Under the pieces are notes generated by a model. The model was not told the DNA's origin and searched no databases. It worked only from the letters and a program-made list of their open reading frames with translations. A stretch of 64,000 nt of DNA. Origin: Vibrio sinaloensis. Its GTDB lineage: Bacteria; Pseudomonadota; Gammaproteobacteria; Enterobacterales; Vibrionaceae. This document shows positions 16,533 through 25,662 of the stretch, one piece after another (the stretch's first letter is position 1; each line of letters opens with the position of its first letter). The stretch covers positions 2,852,001 through 2,916,000 of the forward strand of contig NZ_CP096199.1 in assembly GCF_023195835.1 (NCBI RefSeq), read 5' to 3'. The position numbers and the translations under genes are program-made.

Positions 16533-17378
16533 GTGACCCATTTTCATCAACAGGTTGGCGTTGGATTGAGAACTCCGCACCTGGATTTTTTTACCCAGCA
16601 GCCCACTTCGTTGAGCTGGCTTGAAATCCACAGCGAAAACTACTTTCAACCCAACTCAGATGCACGCCATCAGTTACGAGAACTCGCCAATCATTATCAA
16701 ATCAGCTGTCACGGCATTGGCCTTTCACTTGGTAGTGTCGAGCGGGTCAATCGCCACCATCTAACCCAATTACAGCATTTAGTCGACGAGCTCGATCCAT
16801 TGTTGATTTCAGACCATCTCAGTTGGAGTCAAAATGGCGGCCACTACTTCAATGACTTGCTGCCGCTTCCCTACACCGAAGAAGCGTTAACAGTTTTCTG
16901 TCGTAATGTGCTGGAAGTGCAAGATGCGCTTAAACGCCCCCTTTTGATCGAAAATCCATCCAGTTATTTACGCTATCAGCATTCCACCATCAGCGAGTGG
17001 GCGTTTTTACGTGAAGTACAACAGCGTACCGAGTGCCGTTTGCTACTTGACCTAAATAATATCCATGTTTCCGCATTCAATCATGGCTTTGACCCTTACC
17101 ACTATCTTGATGCCATCCCCGCTCACGCGGTAGACGAGATTCACTTGGCTGGATTTACGGTCAAAGCGCTAGAGCAAGGCGAAATATGGATTGATACTCA
17201 CAGTCAACCAGTCAGTGATGCGGTTTGGCAACTGTTCGACTATTGGTTGGAGCGAAACGGAGCACGTCATACCCTGATTGAGTGGGACATAGACATTCCA
17301 GCGCCGACCGTTCTGCTCGCCGAGGCAGAGAAAGCGAGTGATTACTTACACCAACATCAAAATAGGCAGGCCTCATGA
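16533..17378 (+). CDS. bufB: DUF692 iron enzyme, MbnB/BufB-like
   Basis: 281-residue TIM-barrel protein of the DUF692 (MNIO) family, the multinuclear non-haem iron oxidases that modify cysteines in methanobactin (MbnB) and bufferins. Candidate metal ligands in family positions are H60 (CHGIGLSLGS), D94/H95 (ISDHLSW), E140/N141 (IENPSSY), D173/N175/N176/H178 (LDLNNIHVS), D201/E202/H204 (DEIHLAGF) and E250/D252 (EWDID). It starts at GTG with AAGGAG upstream. Its last four bases overlap the start of bufC (ATGA), so the two subunits are translationally coupled, as expected for a B-C complex. Confidence 0.93.
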   Translation: MTHFHQQVGVGLRTPHLDFFTQQPTSLSWLEIHSENYFQPNSDARHQLRELANHYQISCHGIGLSLGSVERVNRHHLTQLQHLVDELDPLLISDHLSWSQNGGHYFNDLLPLPYTEEALTVFCRNVLEVQDALKRPLLIENPSSYLRYQHSTISEWAFLREVQQRTECRLLLDLNNIHVSAFNHGFDPYHYLDAIPAHAVDEIHLAGFTVKALEQGEIWIDTHSQPVSDAVWQLFDYWLERNGARHTLIEWDIDIPAPTVLLAEAEKASDYLHQHQNRQAS

Positions 17379-18142
17379 GTCACCCACCCAGTCTTGCCCA
17401 GCTGCAGTCCAGCTTCAACGCCGCGCTGCATTACCAAGCCAACGCGGAGCAATGCGATATTGTCAGCGATGACTTTAGTGCCGAGCAGCGACTGCAGATT
17501 TATCGCAACAACTTTATCATCAGTTTGAGCGAAGTATTGCAAGCCACCTACCCGATGTTACTCGCACTATGGGGAGAAGAGTGTTTTGCCCAGGTTGCTC
17601 GCCGGCATGTGTTGCAACACCCTCTCACATCGGGTGACGTCAGTCATTATGGACGCGGATTTTCCGATACCTTGACTCAGTTTCCTGCCCTCGTAGAAGC
17701 CGCCCCCTACAGCGCTGAAGTGGCTCATTTTGAGTGGGCGATGGATAGAGCCATCCAGCAACACAATCAAACAGCAGCGCCGAGCGAACTTCGTCCTTTA
17801 GACTCATTGAGTCAAATTCCCCCAGCTTTACAGGGGCAGATAAGAGTGCATCTTCACGCTAGTGTGGTCGGGTTTTCCTCCTGTTACGCGTTATTCTCAC
17901 TGCGACGAGCTATCCAACACAACGACTTTTCTGCTCTAGACCTTAATCAAGCAGAACAAGGGGTGATGGCCTATCAAGCCCATTGCGGTGTCTGGAGCAG
18001 CACGCTGTCGGAAAACGAGTACACACTACTCAAGCAGCTCCAAGCCCAAACCTTACTCGGCGATGTCGCGCCGTCGCTACTTGCGTGTCTCGACCGACTC
18101 AACCAACTTGAAATGCTCTCGGGTTTCACCCTTGAGCAGTAA
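17375..18142 (+). CDS. bufC: DUF2063 partner protein, MbnC/BufC-like
   Basis: 255-residue cytoplasmic protein with the DUF2063 N-terminal domain, often mislabelled 'putative DNA-binding': LAQLQSSFNAAL ... RLQIYRNNFIISLSEVLQATYPMLLALWGEECF. In methanobactin and bufferin systems this protein binds the DUF692 enzyme and presents the precursor peptide. The start overlaps bufB by four bases and DoxX follows after 14 bases, so the set is one transcript. The C-terminal half is less conserved and I see no catalytic motif in it. Confidence 0.9.
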   Translation: MSHPPSLAQLQSSFNAALHYQANAEQCDIVSDDFSAEQRLQIYRNNFIISLSEVLQATYPMLLALWGEECFAQVARRHVLQHPLTSGDVSHYGRGFSDTLTQFPALVEAAPYSAEVAHFEWAMDRAIQQHNQTAAPSELRPLDSLSQIPPALQGQIRVHLHASVVGFSSCYALFSLRRAIQHNDFSALDLNQAEQGVMAYQAHCGVWSSTLSENEYTLLKQLQAQTLLGDVAPSLLACLDRLNQLEMLSGFTLEQ

Positions 18143-18156
18143 ACTAGGAACACACT

Positions 18157-18612
18157 ATGTCTTATTCAATCAATGCTTGGCTAAGTCGCTATGACCAGCT
18201 AGTAAGCACTCTCCAGCAGAGCTTAGTGCCACTGCTGTTACTGTTATGTCGATGCTGGGTAGCTTGGGTATTTTTTAATGCAGGACTGACTAAAATTGCC
18301 ACCTGGGACAGTACCTTGTACCTGTTTGAGTATGAGTATCAAGTTCCATTTTTACCTTGGCGATTCGCCGCTTATCTAGCTACTGCCGCAGAGTTGTGCC
18401 TGCCGGTTTTTCTCACACTTGGGCTTTTCACTCGACCTGTCGCCATCTTGTTATTTGCTTTCAATATCATCGCGGTGGTTTCTTATCCTGCGCTGTGGGA
18501 GCAAGGCTTCTACGACCATCAGTTGTGGGGTTTAATGTTGTTGATAAGCACTATCTGGGGAGCGGGTGTTGTGTCATTAGATAAATGGCTACGCAATCAG
18601 TTGGCCGACTAA
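18157..18612 (+). CDS. DoxX family membrane protein of the bufferin operon
   Basis: 151 residues with four hydrophobic segments and the DoxX hallmarks WVFFNAGLTKIATWDSTLYLFEYEY, AAELCLPVFLTLGLFTRPVAILL and a C-terminal WG-rich helix. DoxX proteins are the usual last gene of bufferin operons, where they are suspected to help redox chemistry or export; the exact role is unproven. It is 14 bases after bufC. Its stop codon overlaps the stop of the convergent lipoprotein gene by four bases, leaving no room for a terminator. Confidence 0.9.
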   Translation: MSYSINAWLSRYDQLVSTLQQSLVPLLLLLCRCWVAWVFFNAGLTKIATWDSTLYLFEYEYQVPFLPWRFAAYLATAAELCLPVFLTLGLFTRPVAILLFAFNIIAVVSYPALWEQGFYDHQLWGLMLLISTIWGAGVVSLDKWLRNQLAD

Positions 18613-18818
18613 TCACTCAAATCTTCTTTGACCGATGTCACCGCATCTCGTGATGCATGGCCAATCGCTCTGGTGGTGTCACGTGCCGCATGGCCGATCG
18701 CCGTCCCCGCATCACGGGTAGCATGGCCAATGTCCGTCCCTGCCTGTTTCAGTTCTGCGCATCCTGTTAGCGCTAGACCAAAGGCAACTGCAACCAGTGC
18801 CCCCATCTTAAAAGTCAT
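18609..18818 (-). CDS. Small lipoprotein with three 11-residue repeats
   Basis: 69 residues. The signal peptide ends in the lipobox LTGC (Cys20), so the mature protein is a ~50-residue lipid-anchored peptide. The mature part is almost entirely three tandem 11-mers of the form IGHA(T/A/S)RDxxxx (IGHATRDAGTA, IGHAARDTTRA, IGHASRDAVTS), predicted to be amphipathic helix, encoded by imperfect 33-bp repeats. A good AGGAGAG site precedes the ATG. The family resembles small entericidin- or Lpp-like helical lipoproteins only in general form; I do not recognise it. It is convergent with the bufferin operon, overlapping it by 4 bp. Confidence 0.8.
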   Translation of the reverse strand: MTFKMGALVAVAFGLALTGCAELKQAGTDIGHATRDAGTAIGHAARDTTRAIGHASRDAVTSVKEDLSD

Positions 18819-18854
18819 ACTACTCTCTCCTTATCAGTGTCACCGACATAGTAA

Positions 18855-18884
18855 CCAAAAAAAGCCCCGCTACAGTAGCGGGGC
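18855..18884 (-). terminator. Rho-independent terminator of prlC
   Basis: Perfect 9-bp stem GCCCCGCTA / TAGCGGGGC with a three-base loop and a run of seven Ts on the minus strand. Confidence 0.92.
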
Positions 18885-18917
18885 GATAAATTATTGAGAT
18901 AACAATCAGTTTCTGGG

Positions 18918-20960
18918 TTAAGCAGCAATGCCCGAGTGGCGCAAAAGCGCATCAATTTGTGGCTCACGTCCACGGAAACGCTTAAACAGTTCCATCGGCT
19001 CTTCACTTCCACCCATCTCTAGAATGTTATTCAAGAAACGTTGGCCAGTATCGCGGTTGAAAATCCCTTCCTCTTCGAAACTCGAAAACGCATCCGAAGA
19101 GAGCACTTCAGCCCATAGGTAGCTGTAGTAACCTGCGCTATATCCACCCGCAAAGATATGACTAAAACTATGCGAGAATCGGTTCCACTCAAGGCTAGGC
19201 AATACCGCAACTTTGGCTTTCACATCTGCGAGCGTTTCTAATACGCGTGGGCCAATGTCTGGGTCGAATTCAGTGTGCAAGGTAAAGTCAAACAGACCAA
19301 ACTCCAATTGGCGAAGAATAAACATCGCTGATTGGAAGTTCTTCGCCGCGAGCATCTTATCTAACATCTCTTTCGGCAATGGCTCGCCCGTCTGGTAGTG
19401 GCCGGAAATAAACGCAAGCGCCTCTTCTTCCCAACACCAGTTCTCCAAGAACTGGCTCGGTAGTTCTACCGCATCCCAAGGCACACCATTAATGCCCGAT
19501 ACCGCACCCACATCCACTTGAGTCAACATGTGATGAATGCCATGACCAAATTCGTGGAACAGGGTCACTACCTCATCATGAGTAAATAACGCCGGCTTAT
19601 CACCAACAGGGCGGTTGAAGTTACAGGTGAGGTACGCCACAGGCGTTTGCAACTCACCCGAGGCATTGATGCGGCGCACCCGGCACTCATCCATCCACGC
19701 GCCACCTCGCTTGTGCTCACGCGCATACAAGTCGAGATAGAAACTGCCGCGCAGATTTTCATCCGCATCAAAAATATCAAAGAAACGCACCGACTCATGC
19801 CAAGTGTCCACACCCTCACGCTCTTTGACACTCATACCAAACACACGATTGAGAACTTCAAATAAGCCACTTACCACTTTGGCTTCAGGGAAATAAGGGC
19901 GCAGCTCTTCATCCGAGATTTGGAACAGGTGCTGCTTCTGTTTTTCGCTGTAGTAAGCGATGTCCCACAAGTTAAGCGCCTCAACACCAAATTCTGCTTT
20001 GGCAAATTGGCGCAGCTCTTCGACTTCTCGCTCACCTTGCGGTTTGGCTTTGCTGGCTAAATCATTGAGGAAACCCAACACTTGCGAAGGGCTCTCGGCC
20101 ATCTTAGTGGCGAGCGATTTTTCGCTAAAGGTATTGAAACCGAGCATACGAGCCACTTCGTAGCGCAGTTTTAATTGCTCATTGATGATCTCAGTGTTGT
20201 CCCATTCACCCGCTTTGGGACCGCGATCCGATGCGCGAGTCACATACGCCTCGTACAACTCTTTGCGCAGCGATTGGTTATCACAATAGGTCATCACGGG
20301 TAAGTAAGATGGGATATCCAATGTCAGCAGGTAGCCATCCAGTTGCTTCGCTTCGGCCGCCGCTTTCGCTGCCGCCAACGCCGATTCTGGCATGCCGGCT
20401 AACTCAGCTTCATCGGTAATGTGTTTAGTCCAACCCATGGTGGCATCCAAAACATTATTCGAAAACTTAGAGCCCAGCTCCGACATGCGTTTGCTGATTT
20501 CACCATAACGATGCTGCTGATCGGCAGGGAGGCCAATGCCCGACAACTCAAAGTCGCGCAATGCGTCATTGATGGTTTTTTGTTGGGCACGCGTCAGGCT
20601 AGCAAATGCCTCGCTCGCTTTGATCGATTTGTATGCCTCAAACAGCCCTTTGTGCTGACCAACCCAAGTACCGTACTCAGACAATAGCGGTAGGCAACTC
20701 TCGTACGCTTCGCGCAGCTCATCACTGTTGACCACAGAGTTCATATGGCTGACAGGCGACCAAAGACGGCTCAGCTTGTCATCCACTTCTTCAATTGGCG
20801 CGACTAAGTTGTCCCAAGTGGGTTGGTCATTACCATCGAGCACCTGCTCAATCTTGGCCCGACAGTCTGCTATCGCCTGCTCTACCGCTGGCTTGACATG
20901 CTCTGGCTGAATTTGCGAAAACGGTGGCAAATCAGTAAAGCTAAGAAGTGGATTAGACAT
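18918..20960 (-). CDS. prlC: Oligopeptidase A
   Basis: Cytoplasmic zinc metallopeptidase of family M3 that degrades free signal peptides and other oligopeptides. 680 residues, equal to E. coli PrlC. The zinc motif HEFGH lies near residue 469, followed by the family's distal Glu region and LPSQFLENWCWE. The start MSNPLLSFTDLPPF at 20960 matches the family and has AGGA at correct spacing; the ATG two codons upstream lies too close to it. In E. coli the gene is followed by the rsmJ methyltransferase; here it is alone and divergent from rlmJ. Confidence 0.96.
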   Translation of the reverse strand: MSNPLLSFTDLPPFSQIQPEHVKPAVEQAIADCRAKIEQVLDGNDQPTWDNLVAPIEEVDDKLSRLWSPVSHMNSVVNSDELREAYESCLPLLSEYGTWVGQHKGLFEAYKSIKASEAFASLTRAQQKTINDALRDFELSGIGLPADQQHRYGEISKRMSELGSKFSNNVLDATMGWTKHITDEAELAGMPESALAAAKAAAEAKQLDGYLLTLDIPSYLPVMTYCDNQSLRKELYEAYVTRASDRGPKAGEWDNTEIINEQLKLRYEVARMLGFNTFSEKSLATKMAESPSQVLGFLNDLASKAKPQGEREVEELRQFAKAEFGVEALNLWDIAYYSEKQKQHLFQISDEELRPYFPEAKVVSGLFEVLNRVFGMSVKEREGVDTWHESVRFFDIFDADENLRGSFYLDLYAREHKRGGAWMDECRVRRINASGELQTPVAYLTCNFNRPVGDKPALFTHDEVVTLFHEFGHGIHHMLTQVDVGAVSGINGVPWDAVELPSQFLENWCWEEEALAFISGHYQTGEPLPKEMLDKMLAAKNFQSAMFILRQLEFGLFDFTLHTEFDPDIGPRVLETLADVKAKVAVLPSLEWNRFSHSFSHIFAGGYSAGYYSYLWAEVLSSDAFSSFEEEGIFNRDTGQRFLNNILEMGGSEEPMELFKRFRGREPQIDALLRHSGIAA

Positions 20961-21179
20961 AAACATTCCTTTTATTGGCGATGCGAACCGAGCGTTCGCC
21001 GTACAAATTTATCGTGGCTTTACTAGTAAATATAGGTAGGTTCACGATTTTTCAATAGTTGGCGTTATCTTTACCCCAAGCCAACACCGCTCAGCCAAAT
21101 GGCTCAAGCCTGCCTCTTGGGTGCATTTGGGTATATACTAAAGCCTATTTTGTTTGCCTCCCCATATGAGAGTGTCATT

Positions 21180-22019
21180 TTGTTAAGTTATCGCCACAGC
21201 TTTCATGCCGGCAACCATGCCGATGTGATTAAACACATTGTTCAAAGCCTGATCCTCGACGCTTTGAAACAAAAAGATAAGCCTTTTGTTTACCACGATA
21301 CCCATTCAGGCGTTGGTCGTTACGACCTGACTCATGAATGGTCGGAGAAAACGGGTGAATACAAACAAGGCATCGCCCGGGTGTGGCAGCAACAGCCTAT
21401 TCCAGCTGCGTTGGAAAGCTACCTCGATGCAGTTAAGGCACTCAATAACGGTGATACGCTCCGTTATTACCCGGGATCACCTCGGGTCGCCCGCGCTCAG
21501 TTGCGTCGCCAAGATCGCATGGTGCTCACCGAGCTTCACCCCAGCGACTACCCGTTGCTGGAGCAAGAGTTCCACCGAGATCGCCAAGTCAGCATTTTTA
21601 AGGAAGACGGGTTTAAGCGTTTGAAAGCCAGCTTGCCGCCCAAAGAGCGCCGTGGCTTGGTACTGATTGACCCGCCCTATGAGCTGGCCAAAGAGTATCG
21701 AGATGTGGTTCAAGCGATTTACCAGAGCTACAAACGCTGGGCGACCGGCATCTACGCCATCTGGTACCCTGTGGTTAACCGCTGCGATATTGAAGACATG
21801 ATTGAAGGCTTACAAGGGCTCGGCATTCGTAAAATCTTACAAATTGAGCTCGGCGTCGCACCGGATAACAACGAGCGCGGTATGACAGCATCGGGCATGA
21901 TAGTCATTAACCCGCCGTGGAAACTCGAAAGCCAAATGAACGAGATACTACCGTTCTTAAAACAAGCCATCGCCCCGGCGACTGGTCACTTTAACGTAGA
22001 ATGGATTGTTCCAGAGTAA
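21180..22019 (+). CDS. rlmJ: 23S rRNA (adenine(2030)-N6)-methyltransferase RlmJ
   Basis: Methylates A2030 of 23S rRNA using S-adenosylmethionine. 279 residues (E. coli 280). Family motifs: LSYRHSFHAGNHADVIKH at the N-terminus, DTHSGVGRYDL (SAM site), YPGSPRVARAQLR and the catalytic DPPYE near residue 163. The start is placed at the TTG at 21180 because it aligns exactly with the conserved family N-terminus; the open frame continues 27 codons upstream to an ATG, but those residues are not conserved. The TTG suggests modest expression. Divergent from prlC, a neighbourhood also seen in E. coli (prlC-rlmJ-gor). Confidence 0.92.
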   Translation: MLSYRHSFHAGNHADVIKHIVQSLILDALKQKDKPFVYHDTHSGVGRYDLTHEWSEKTGEYKQGIARVWQQQPIPAALESYLDAVKALNNGDTLRYYPGSPRVARAQLRRQDRMVLTELHPSDYPLLEQEFHRDRQVSIFKEDGFKRLKASLPPKERRGLVLIDPPYELAKEYRDVVQAIYQSYKRWATGIYAIWYPVVNRCDIEDMIEGLQGLGIRKILQIELGVAPDNNERGMTASGMIVINPPWKLESQMNEILPFLKQAIAPATGHFNVEWIVPE

Positions 22020-22210
22020 TCCAGCCTAGAACTTAACGCTTGGCTTTATCGCTATTTGTCATAATCCTGCGCACTTTTTCTCATTGGGAAATAGTGCGTT
22101 GTCGATTTATGATAAGTAGCAGCAAAGCATAGTAACGGATTGAGTTTACTCTCACTCATCCCGATATACTCTATAACGCATTCAAAAAATTAATCAGCTC
22201 GGAGAAAGTA

Positions 22211-23566
22211 ATGGCGACTCATTTTGATTACCTCTGTATCGGTGGCGGCTCAGGCGGCATCGCATCGGCAAACCGTGCAGCTATGTACGGCGCAAAAGTA
22301 GCCCTCATCGAAGCACAAGACCTTGGCGGTACCTGCGTTAACGTGGGTTGTGTACCGAAAAAAGTGATGTGGCATGGCGCGCAAATCGCTGAAGCGATGA
22401 ACCTCTACGCTGAAGATTACGGCTTCGACGTCGACGTGAAAGGCTTCGACTGGAGCAAACTGGTTGAGAGTCGTCAGGCATACATTGGCCGTATCCACCA
22501 ATCTTACGACCGTGTTCTTGGTAACAATAAGGTTCAGGTGATCAAAGGCTTTGCTAAGTTTGTTGATGCTAAAACGGTAGAAGTAAACGGTGAGCATTAC
22601 ACCGCAGACCATATCTTAATCGCTGTCGGTGGACGTCCAACCATTCCAAACATTCCTGGGGCTGAATACGGCATTGACTCCAACGGCTTCTTTGAGCTGA
22701 ACGAACAGCCAAAACGTGTCGCGGTGATTGGTGCGGGCTACATCGCTGTAGAAATTGCAGGTGTATTGAATGCCTTAGGCACTGAAACACATCTGTTCTG
22801 CCGTAAAGAGTCACCACTGCGTAGCTTCGACCCTATGATCATCGAAACCTTAGTTGAAGTGATGGAAGCTGAAGGGCCGAAACTGCACACTCACTCGATT
22901 CCAAAACAAGTGGTGAAAGAAGCCGATGGAAGCCTAACGCTACACCTTGAAAACGGCAACACACAAAACGTTGACCAATTAATCTGGGCGATTGGCCGTC
23001 ACCCGGCGACTGACGCAATTAACCTTGCTTCAACCGGTGTCGAAACCAACCAAGCGGGTTACATCAAAGTGGATGAGTTCCAGCAAACCAACGTGCCAGG
23101 CATCTACTGTGTGGGCGATATTATGGAAGGGGGCATCGAACTTACTCCTGTCGCAGTTAAAGCAGGTCGTCAGCTATCTGAGCGCCTGTTTAACAATAAA
23201 CCTAACGCGAAGATGGACTACAACCTAGTGCCTACCGTGGTATTTAGCCATCCACCTATCGGTACTATTGGCCTGACAACTCAGGAAGCTGAAGAGAAGT
23301 ACGGCAAAGAAAACATTAAAGTGTATACGTCGGGCTTTACCGCAATGTACACCGCCGTCACTAAACATCGCCAGCCATGTAAGATGAAACTGGTTTGTGC
23401 CGGTGAAGAAGAGACCGTCGTGGGTCTACACGGTATCGGCTTCACGGTTGATGAAATGATCCAAGGCTTTGGTGTCGCGATGAAGATGGGCGCAACCAAA
23501 GCGGATTTTGACTCAGTGGTTGCTATTCACCCAACCGGCTCAGAAGAGTTTGTCACTATGCGTTAA
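22211..23566 (+). CDS. gor: Glutathione reductase
   Basis: FAD- and NADPH-dependent enzyme that regenerates reduced glutathione. 451 residues (E. coli 450). The FAD-binding GGGSGG is at 11-16 and the redox-active disulfide is in [12 protein letters not shown] (Cys42/Cys47). The NADPH Rossmann motif is GAGYIAVE and the C-terminal [12 protein letters not shown] carries the catalytic His-Glu of the partner subunit. GGAGAAAGTA precedes the ATG. It follows rlmJ after 190 bases and ends in a bidirectional terminator. Confidence 0.97.
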   Translation: MATHFDYLCIGGGSGGIASANRAAMYGAKVALIEAQDLGGTCVNVGCVPKKVMWHGAQIAEAMNLYAEDYGFDVDVKGFDWSKLVESRQAYIGRIHQSYDRVLGNNKVQVIKGFAKFVDAKTVEVNGEHYTADHILIAVGGRPTIPNIPGAEYGIDSNGFFELNEQPKRVAVIGAGYIAVEIAGVLNALGTETHLFCRKESPLRSFDPMIIETLVEVMEAEGPKLHTHSIPKQVVKEADGSLTLHLENGNTQNVDQLIWAIGRHPATDAINLASTGVETNQAGYIKVDEFQQTNVPGIYCVGDIMEGGIELTPVAVKAGRQLSERLFNNKPNAKMDYNLVPTVVFSHPPIGTIGLTTQEAEEKYGKENIKVYTSGFTAMYTAVTKHRQPCKMKLVCAGEEETVVGLHGIGFTVDEMIQGFGVAMKMGATKADFDSVVAIHPTGSEEFVTMR

Positions 23567-23592
23567 CCGGTTGTTTTTAAAATAAAATTAAC

Positions 23593-23621
23593 AAAAAAGC
23601 AGGTCTCAGACCTGCTTTTTT
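23593..23621. terminator. Bidirectional terminator between gor and the SPOR-domain gene
   Basis: Stem AAAAAGCAGGTC / GACCTGCTTTTT with a TCA loop, A run on the left and T run on the right. It serves both convergent genes. Confidence 0.9.
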
Positions 23622-24556
23622 TACTTCACACAAATCACATTAAGTAGCGACGAGCCTTTCAGCTGATTGACTTTGCCACTGGTGAATAACCCCGTACGTT
23701 CAGCGCCCCAGTATGGCAGGTGCATCGGCCATTTAGCTTTGGTCATCATTCCCGAATTAAGCAATGCTTGCCACTCCTGCTGCGTGGCCATACGCATCCC
23801 CAAGCGAGAACACAATTTATACGCGCCGTCGTAATCCATTCGGTTCCAAGGCAGCTCATGCTCCATGTAGAACTGGTCGTCACTAAACATCACATACGGA
23901 ACCTTGTATTCCACCCCTGCGACCTTGGTCGTCAGGCGTATCGTTACATCCTGCTCACGCTCAGTCGGTTGTGGCTGAGTTTGTGGAGCCTCTGGTGGCG
24001 GAGCGACTACCGGCTGAGGTTTAACCGGCTCTGGAATGACGGTGGTCGCTTGCTTACTTGGCTTAGGCTTTGCCGCCGGTTTAGTACTAGGTTTCGCCTT
24101 TGGTTTTGGCGCTTTCACCGGAGCGCCTTTCACCACCTCACGAATAAATGCTTGCTTGTAGCCTGGTTCAGTCTGGATCTTGGCCAGCTCTTGCTTTGCG
24201 ATGACGAAATCATTGTACGGCCCAATGAGGCAGCGATAGGCTTTGTCTTCTGGTTTGGCCCAGACATCGGTACTAATGTGCTTATATAGCTGCTTTGCCT
24301 TAGGTAAAGATAAAGGTTGGCTAAACACCCCACATTGAATCCAAAAGGTCGATTGCGAGCCTTTCGGGATCGACTTTCCCCATAAACCGTTGCCTACTGG
24401 ACAACTTGCATCAAGCACAGGCAGTTGTTCGGTCGAGGCTTGCGTGGCATCACAGAGAAATTCTTCTGCGGCCACCAGCGGTGACCAAAATGGTACAGCC
24501 AATACCGCTAAGAGTGTCCATTGCTTCCAATACGTTTTGTTCGGCTTCAACGCCAT
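23621..24556 (-). CDS. Exported SPOR-domain protein with Pro/Lys linker and C-terminal domain
   Basis: About 311 residues. The N-terminus MALKPNKTYWKQW ... VPFWSPLVAAEE is a signal peptide. Next comes a cysteine-containing region with a SPOR-like fold (FWIQCGVFSQPLSLPKAKQLYKHI ... YRCLIGPYNDFVIAKQEL), which in other proteins binds denuded septal peptidoglycan. A ~70-residue low-complexity linker of Lys-Pro and Gln-Pro follows, then a C-terminal domain (VPYVMFSDDQFYMEHELPWNRMDYDGAYKLCSRLGMRMATQQEW) resembling formylglycine-generating-like folds. The exact start is uncertain: 24568 is also possible and the frame is open to 24637, while both ATGs have weak ribosome-binding sites. Probably a periplasmic cell-wall protein. 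Confidence 0.75.
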   Translation of the reverse strand: MALKPNKTYWKQWTLLAVLAVPFWSPLVAAEEFLCDATQASTEQLPVLDASCPVGNGLWGKSIPKGSQSTFWIQCGVFSQPLSLPKAKQLYKHISTDVWAKPEDKAYRCLIGPYNDFVIAKQELAKIQTEPGYKQAFIREVVKGAPVKAPKPKAKPSTKPAAKPKPSKQATTVIPEPVKPQPVVAPPPEAPQTQPQPTEREQDVTIRLTTKVAGVEYKVPYVMFSDDQFYMEHELPWNRMDYDGAYKLCSRLGMRMATQQEWQALLNSGMMTKAKWPMHLPYWGAERTGLFTSGKVNQLKGSSLLNVICVK

Positions 24557-24652
24557 ATTGATACCCATACTGTTCAAACTAAATCCGTGTTGGTTCACTG
24601 ATGCTATTATCGCTATCTTATTGACGCTAAAGCGCATCGTTATTGAGAATGC

Positions 24653-24682
24653 AAAAAAAGAGCCGCAATGAATGACGGCTCT
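24653..24682 (-). terminator. Terminator of the peptide ABC operon
   Basis: Stem AGAGCCG / CGGCTCT with a 10-base loop and seven Ts on the minus strand, 40 bases after the last permease gene. Confidence 0.85.
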
Positions 24683-24721
24683 TAGTGTAGTGAGATTTTT
24701 AGCTGGAAATCCTAGGCTGGA

Positions 24722-25660
24722 TCACCCTTTGTAAATTTTGGGGTTAAATACATCTCGTAACCAGTCACCTAGCAAGTTGATCACCAGTACCAATGTGACC
24801 AACACCACACCTGGGAAGGCGGTAATCCACCAAGCACCTGAGAAGATGTAGTTAAAGCCGATACTGATCAGCGCGCCCAACGATGGCTGGTCAACAGGCA
24901 GGCCTAAGCCTAGGAAAGAAAGTGCCGCCTCTGACATAATGGCGTTTGCCACCTGTACCGTTGAGATAACCAAAATCGGTGACAGACAGTTAGGCAGTAT
25001 GTGACGGAACATGATACGTGGCGCTTTAAAGCCCATCACGCGTGCAGCCTCAACATACTCTTTTTTCTTCTCCGCCAACACCGAGGCTCGAATGGTACGC
25101 GCGTACTGCGGCCACTCAGCAACACCGATGATCACCACCAGCATCACCACCGCGTACTGACTGTAGAAGTCGCTACCAAAGCTGGCCTTGAAAATGGCCG
25201 AGACGATGATCGCAACCATCATGGTTGAAAACGAGAGCTGCACATCGGCAAAGCGCATCAAGAAGCTATCGATACGGCCACCGAAGTAACCCGCTGATAG
25301 ACCGATGACAATCCCCAGGATCAGCTGCAAACCAACGGCTAAGAAACCGATGGTGAGAGATAAGCGTGAACCATAAAGAATAGTCGAGAAAATATCACGG
25401 CCCTGCTCGTCCGTTCCCAACAGGAAGCGCTCATCACCGTCTTCCATCCAAGAAGGAGGCAATTCCGAGTCTAGGATATCTATCGAGGAGAGATCATAAG
25501 GGTCGGTAGGTGCAATGACCGGCGCTGCCAAAGCCATTATCAAAAACAACATAAATACGCTAAAGCTCGCCATGGCGACCTTATCGCGCTTAAAGTAATA
25601 AAGAAAATCCGATTGTTTGAAACGCTCCCAGCGAGAAGGAGCAGCCACTGTTTGACTCAT
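24722..25660 (-). CDS. Peptide-type ABC transporter permease (DppC/GsiD-like)
   Basis: Second inner-membrane permease of a peptide/nickel/opine-type (family 5) ABC importer. 312 residues with six transmembrane segments. The EAA motif is EAARVMGFKAPRIMFRHILPNCLSP. The N-terminal cytoplasmic segment and the LGTDEQGRDIFSTILYGSR motif are typical of DppC/OppC proteins. Last gene of a four-gene operon in the order ATPase, binding protein, permease, permease. The start MSQTVAAP overlaps no neighbour; the upstream permease stops 2 bases before it, so the two are tightly coupled. Confidence 0.93.
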   Translation of the reverse strand: MSQTVAAPSRWERFKQSDFLYYFKRDKVAMASFSVFMLFLIMALAAPVIAPTDPYDLSSIDILDSELPPSWMEDGDERFLLGTDEQGRDIFSTILYGSRLSLTIGFLAVGLQLILGIVIGLSAGYFGGRIDSFLMRFADVQLSFSTMMVAIIVSAIFKASFGSDFYSQYAVVMLVVIIGVAEWPQYARTIRASVLAEKKKEYVEAARVMGFKAPRIMFRHILPNCLSPILVISTVQVANAIMSEAALSFLGLGLPVDQPSLGALISIGFNYIFSGAWWITAFPGVVLVTLVLVINLLGDWLRDVFNPKIYKG

Positions 25661-25662
25661 GA

